Assembly: GCF_005146945.1 (NCBI RefSeq) | Contig: NZ_SWMS01000034.1 | Location: forward strand, 1-54,647 | Length of the DNA: 54,647 nucleotides | Source: Prauserella endophytica | Lineage (GTDB): Bacteria; Actinomycetota; Actinomycetes; Mycobacteriales; Pseudonocardiaceae | Reading direction: 5' to 3' | In this document: positions 52,211 to 54,647 of the stretch, piece after piece | Position numbering within the stretch: position 1 is the first letter of the stretch | Layout: each line of letters begins with the position of its first letter | The notes under the pieces: model-generated | What the model was told of the DNA's origin: nothing | Databases searched by the model: none | What the model saw: only the letters and a program-made list of their open reading frames with translations | Position numbers and translations under genes: made by a program

Positions 52211-53443
52211 TTGGCTGAGCACGGCACACGACCAGACCTCTCGTCCGGACCGCTGACCGGGATCACGGTGCTCGACCTGACCACCGCGTCCCCCGGCCTG
52301 TACACGTCCATGATCCTCGCGGACATGGGCGCCGAGGTGATCAAGATTTCTGCGCCCGGCAAGGCCCGGGCCAAGGCGACCTCCGGACCGGCCACCGAGT
52401 ACCGGGCGGTCTCCCCGGGACACCTGGACCGCAACAAAAAGAGCATCCGGCTCAATCTCAAGAAGCCCGCGGGCAAGGAGGTTTTTCTTCGGCTCGTCGA
52501 GAAGGCTGACGTGGTGATCGAGGGTTTCCGCCCCGGCGTAACCAAGCGTCTCGGCATCGGCTTCGAAACCCTGCGCGCGAAGAATCCGGGACTGATCTAC
52601 GCGGCGATGAGTGGCTACGGCCAGGACGGCCCGTCCGCACTCCGGCCCGGCCACGACCTCAACTACCTGGCGGAGTCGGGGATCCTGTCCCTGCTCGGTC
52701 CGCGCGGCTCCACGCCGAGCGTGCCGCTGAACCTGGTGGCCGATCTGGGCGCCGCGGCCGCGCACACGGTCGCGGGGATCCTGCTGGCGCTGTTCGCCCG
52801 GGAACGCGGGCACGGCGGTCAGCTCGTCGACGTATCCTATGTGGACTCCTCGATAGCGTTGCTGTCCGCCACCCCCACGGCACGTGCGCATTTCGACGGG
52901 AATCCATGGGTGGAGCGCGGTGGCGACGCGATGTCCGGTGCGTTCGCCTACTACGGCTTGTACGCCACCGCCGACGACGAGCTGCTGAGCGTCGGCTGCC
53001 TGGAACCGTGGTTCTGGACCCGGTTCTGCGAGGCAATCGAACGGCCCGAGCTAGCCGAGTTCGCCTTCACGCCCGACCACTACTCACGGGGCCCCAACGA
53101 CGACGAGCTCCGGATTCGCGACGAGGTGGCGAAGATCCTGGCCGGGCGCACCGCCAGGGAGTGGCTGAACCACCTTGCCAAATACGACCTGCCAGTGTCG
53201 CCGGTCCGCGGCCTCGACGAGGTGGCCCGGGATCCGCAGACGCGGCATCGCGGCATGTTCGCCTTGACCGGCGACACCCCGGTGGAGCGCCGGCTGGGTA
53301 TCCCGATCGTGCTCTCCGAAACGCCGGGCACGATCCGGTCCGCTCCCCCAGTCGTCGACGGGGATGCCGAGGCAATCCTGCGCGGGCTGGGCTACTCCGA
53401 GGAAGAGGCACGGTCTCTGCGCGGGGAAATCGGCCTGGGCTGA
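52211..53443 (+). CDS. Alpha-methylacyl-CoA racemase-like protein (CaiB/BaiF fold)
   Basis: 410 residues. RPGHDLNYLA (H148) and PLNLVADLG (D178) reproduce the His/Asp pair, again 30 residues apart, of alpha-methylacyl-CoA racemases, as in the protein at 9826. The start is TTG 52211 after GGGAAA; a later start is possible. Downstream is a large stem-loop (53460-53527). It would supply the epimer needed by the acyl-CoA dehydrogenase at 44789. Confidence 0.8.
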   Translation: MAEHGTRPDLSSGPLTGITVLDLTTASPGLYTSMILADMGAEVIKISAPGKARAKATSGPATEYRAVSPGHLDRNKKSIRLNLKKPAGKEVFLRLVEKADVVIEGFRPGVTKRLGIGFETLRAKNPGLIYAAMSGYGQDGPSALRPGHDLNYLAESGILSLLGPRGSTPSVPLNLVADLGAAAAHTVAGILLALFARERGHGGQLVDVSYVDSSIALLSATPTARAHFDGNPWVERGGDAMSGAFAYYGLYATADDELLSVGCLEPWFWTRFCEAIERPELAEFAFTPDHYSRGPNDDELRIRDEVAKILAGRTAREWLNHLAKYDLPVSPVRGLDEVARDPQTRHRGMFALTGDTPVERRLGIPIVLSETPGTIRSAPPVVDGDAEAILRGLGYSEEEARSLRGEIGLG

Positions 53444-53459
53444 CTCCGGCGGACGCTGA

Positions 53460-53527
53460 GGACGGGCGTCTCGCGAACCGGGTGGGAGCCTCCATCTTCG
53501 CCCACCCGCGGTACGGAACGCCCGTCC
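53460..53527 (+). terminator. Large stem-loop after the CoA-transferase/racemase genes
   Basis: GGACGGGCGT (53460-53469) pairs with ACGCCCGTCC (53518-53527), and GGGTGGG pairs with CCCACCC nearer the loop, with mismatches between. It begins 17 bases after the stop codon. No T-run follows. Confidence 0.55.
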
Positions 53528-53702
53528 TCGTCTTGGGAGTGGCTACGCCTCCGCGCCGATCACGCCGCCGGGCTGGGGGGTGGGACGAGATCTTGGCGGC
53601 CGCCTCGCACACCTGTCGGCCGATCTCGACCTGCTCGGTGGCGGAGACCTTGGTGCGGGAGCGTCAGATCATCGGCTCTGTCGCTGATCTTATGATGTCA
53701 TC

Positions 53703-54330
53703 CTAGTTACTAGGGAGAATGCATTTGCGGAGAAGGTCGAGTCCAGCACGACCGTACACTGCCTCTTGATCATTTTGAATTGCGGTTGACGCGGCCTCCG
53801 GTGGGGCACTTGCTGTAGGGCCGGGTGAGGCCGGCGAGGCGTCGGTATCTTGTCCAGCCCGCGGGTGAAGGAGTGCAGGTAGGGCAGATCAAAGCTGCGG
53901 ACGGCCCTGGTCCATTCGCGTAACCCGGTGGCGTTGCCCGGGCTGGGTGCGGGTAGGCCTGCGACACCGCGGACCGCATCGGCCAGATCGCTCATCTCGG
54001 GGCAGGCCGACGCCCGACATGCGGAGTGTGTCACACCCGGTATCTGCTCGGCAAAGGCCACGGCCGCGCACTTCGTATTGGCACAATGGGAACGCCGCAC
54101 CTCCAGAACAACCACCACGCTCGTCGCAGCCATTCGAGCATCCGTCAACGTCCTGCGGTAACGACCGCGCACCCGCCCAGAAGACTTCCACATTGACGAC
54201 AACGAGCACGATGACCGCGGACCTGCGCGGAGACGACGATTTCGCCAGCCTTGCGCTCAACATATTCTACGATCAACCCATTGAGGTGAGGAAAAAATGA
54301 CTCTGACAGTACACAATGCACAGGCGTCAT
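53703..54330 (-). mobile_element. ISL3-family transposase remnant
   Basis: The N-terminal part (ATG 54330) reads SFFPHLNGLIVEYVERKAGE, VVSAQVRGHRARCRQCGS, the zinc-finger-like CxxC of ISL3 transposases. In another frame VRGRYRRTLTDARMAATSVV and RRSHCANTKCAAVAFAEQIP follow. The C-terminal end is read in several frames (SFDLPYLHSFTRGLDK, LAGLTRPYS, KMIKRQ, YGRAGLDLLRKC) to the stop at 53703. The central DDE domain is deleted. CCTAGT-T-ACTAGG (53702-53714) is a small palindrome at its 3' end. Confidence 0.75.
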
Positions 54331-54459
54331 AGTTCTATTATCCCGATCGGAGACCAGGTATACGCTCCTCAAAATCAGCGGCAGAGCCAGATTGTCAACT
54401 CCGGTCGAATCCGGACCCGGCTGTTCCGGGTGAACCGTGACCCACCCTGGTTTGGTTGT

Positions 54460-54585
54460 TTAGTCGTTGGTCTTCGTGGCCGGTGGTACGCGGCCGAGGT
54501 CTCGGTCTTTGAGGCGGTAGCTGTCTCCCGTCATCGAGATCACCTCGGCGTGGTGGACCAGGCGGTCGATCATGGCCGCGGTTAT
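54460..54585 (-). mobile_element. istB: IS21-family IstB C-terminal remnant
   Basis: AAMIDRLVHHAEVISMTGDS, then YRLKDRDLGRVPPATKTND and a stop at 54460 match the end of the IS21 ATPase helper IstB. An in-frame stop at 54586-54588 and unrelated sequence upstream show that only this tail is present, unless the gene resumes beyond the window edge. Confidence 0.75.
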
Positions 54586-54647
54586 CTAACCGCTCGGGTT
54601 GAGCGTCCACGATGTACACGATGGGGTTGGTGCGCCTCCCTGGCGTT
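54586..54647. other. Right edge, no assigned gene
   Basis: Short sequence upstream of the IstB tail. A minus-strand MYIVDAQPERLDN is visible but too short to name. Confidence 0.3.

Noticed and set aside
1-54647. CRISPR array, rRNA operon, phage or replication origin
   Set aside because: No regularly spaced repeats, rRNA segments, phage structural genes or origin-like clusters were seen on either strand.

Overview
The window is high-GC DNA with tightly packed genes, many GTG starts, ATGA/GTGA stop-start overlaps and strong GC at third codon positions. Its gene families (MHS-type MFS carriers, family III CoA-transferases, PucR, IclR and FCD-GntR regulators, ISL3/IS30/IS21 remnants) point to an actinomycete, most likely of the Pseudonocardiaceae type (Amycolatopsis, Saccharopolyspora or Pseudonocardia). 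That is inference from style and content; no rRNA or tRNA gene is present to confirm it. Almost everything is accessory catabolism: uptake carriers, CoA activation, dehydrogenases, hydantoin-type enzymes and one regulator per module, separated by decayed genes.

Layout. 1-753 holds no recognisable gene, only a strong hairpin. 754-12709 is an acyl-CoA module: an MHS carrier, a truncated acyl-CoA synthetase, a GAF-kinase/LuxR response regulator pair, a GH88-like hydrolase, a zinc alcohol dehydrogenase, a family III CoA-transferase, an acyl-CoA dehydrogenase, an alpha-methylacyl-CoA racemase-like protein and a divergent NADP aldehyde dehydrogenase. 13123-16210 is an IclR-controlled maleate module (maleate isomerase plus MatC-type carrier). 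16296-18871 is mostly fossil: an enolase-superfamily gene cut off and followed by an aspartase fragment and an MFS tail, a LysR regulator, and a 46-codon stub of an FAD oxidoreductase behind an ornithine cyclodeaminase gene.

20022-24025 is a translationally coupled DUF917 / HyuA-like / SnoaL-like / M19 dipeptidase operon. 24083-25060 (minus strand) is a glycosyltransferase-2 gene shredded by frameshifts. 25159-28874 is hydantoinase A/B, convergent with a PucR regulator. 31508-35995 (minus strand) is a second operon with an MFS carrier, an Asp/Glu/hydantoin racemase-family protein, a HyuA-like protein and a DUF917-like protein; the last two have lost the motifs of their counterparts at 20022-22648. 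36570-38179 holds PAP2 and RraA pseudogenes. 38186-43010 has an MFS carrier, a broken L-2-hydroxyglutarate oxidase gene, a TPP enzyme and an FCD-GntR regulator.

43157-53443 is a second acyl-CoA module with the same core as the first: CoA-transferase, racemase-like protein, acyl-CoA dehydrogenase and aldehyde dehydrogenase. It adds a fumarate-reductase-type flavoprotein, a thioesterase and an Nramp-related carrier. The right edge (53703-54647) holds ISL3 and IS21 transposition-gene remnants; an IS30 remnant lies at 47785-48316.

The most interesting observations are (i) two DUF917/HyuA-like pairs, one intact and one in which both ATP-binding motifs and the DUF917 glycine-rich motif have degenerated together; (ii) two parallel alpha-methylacyl-CoA modules under different regulators; (iii) repeated palindromes that predict regulons inside the window; and (iv) a 37-codon Cys/His-containing mini-gene with a perfect ribosome-binding site upstream of the Nramp-related carrier.
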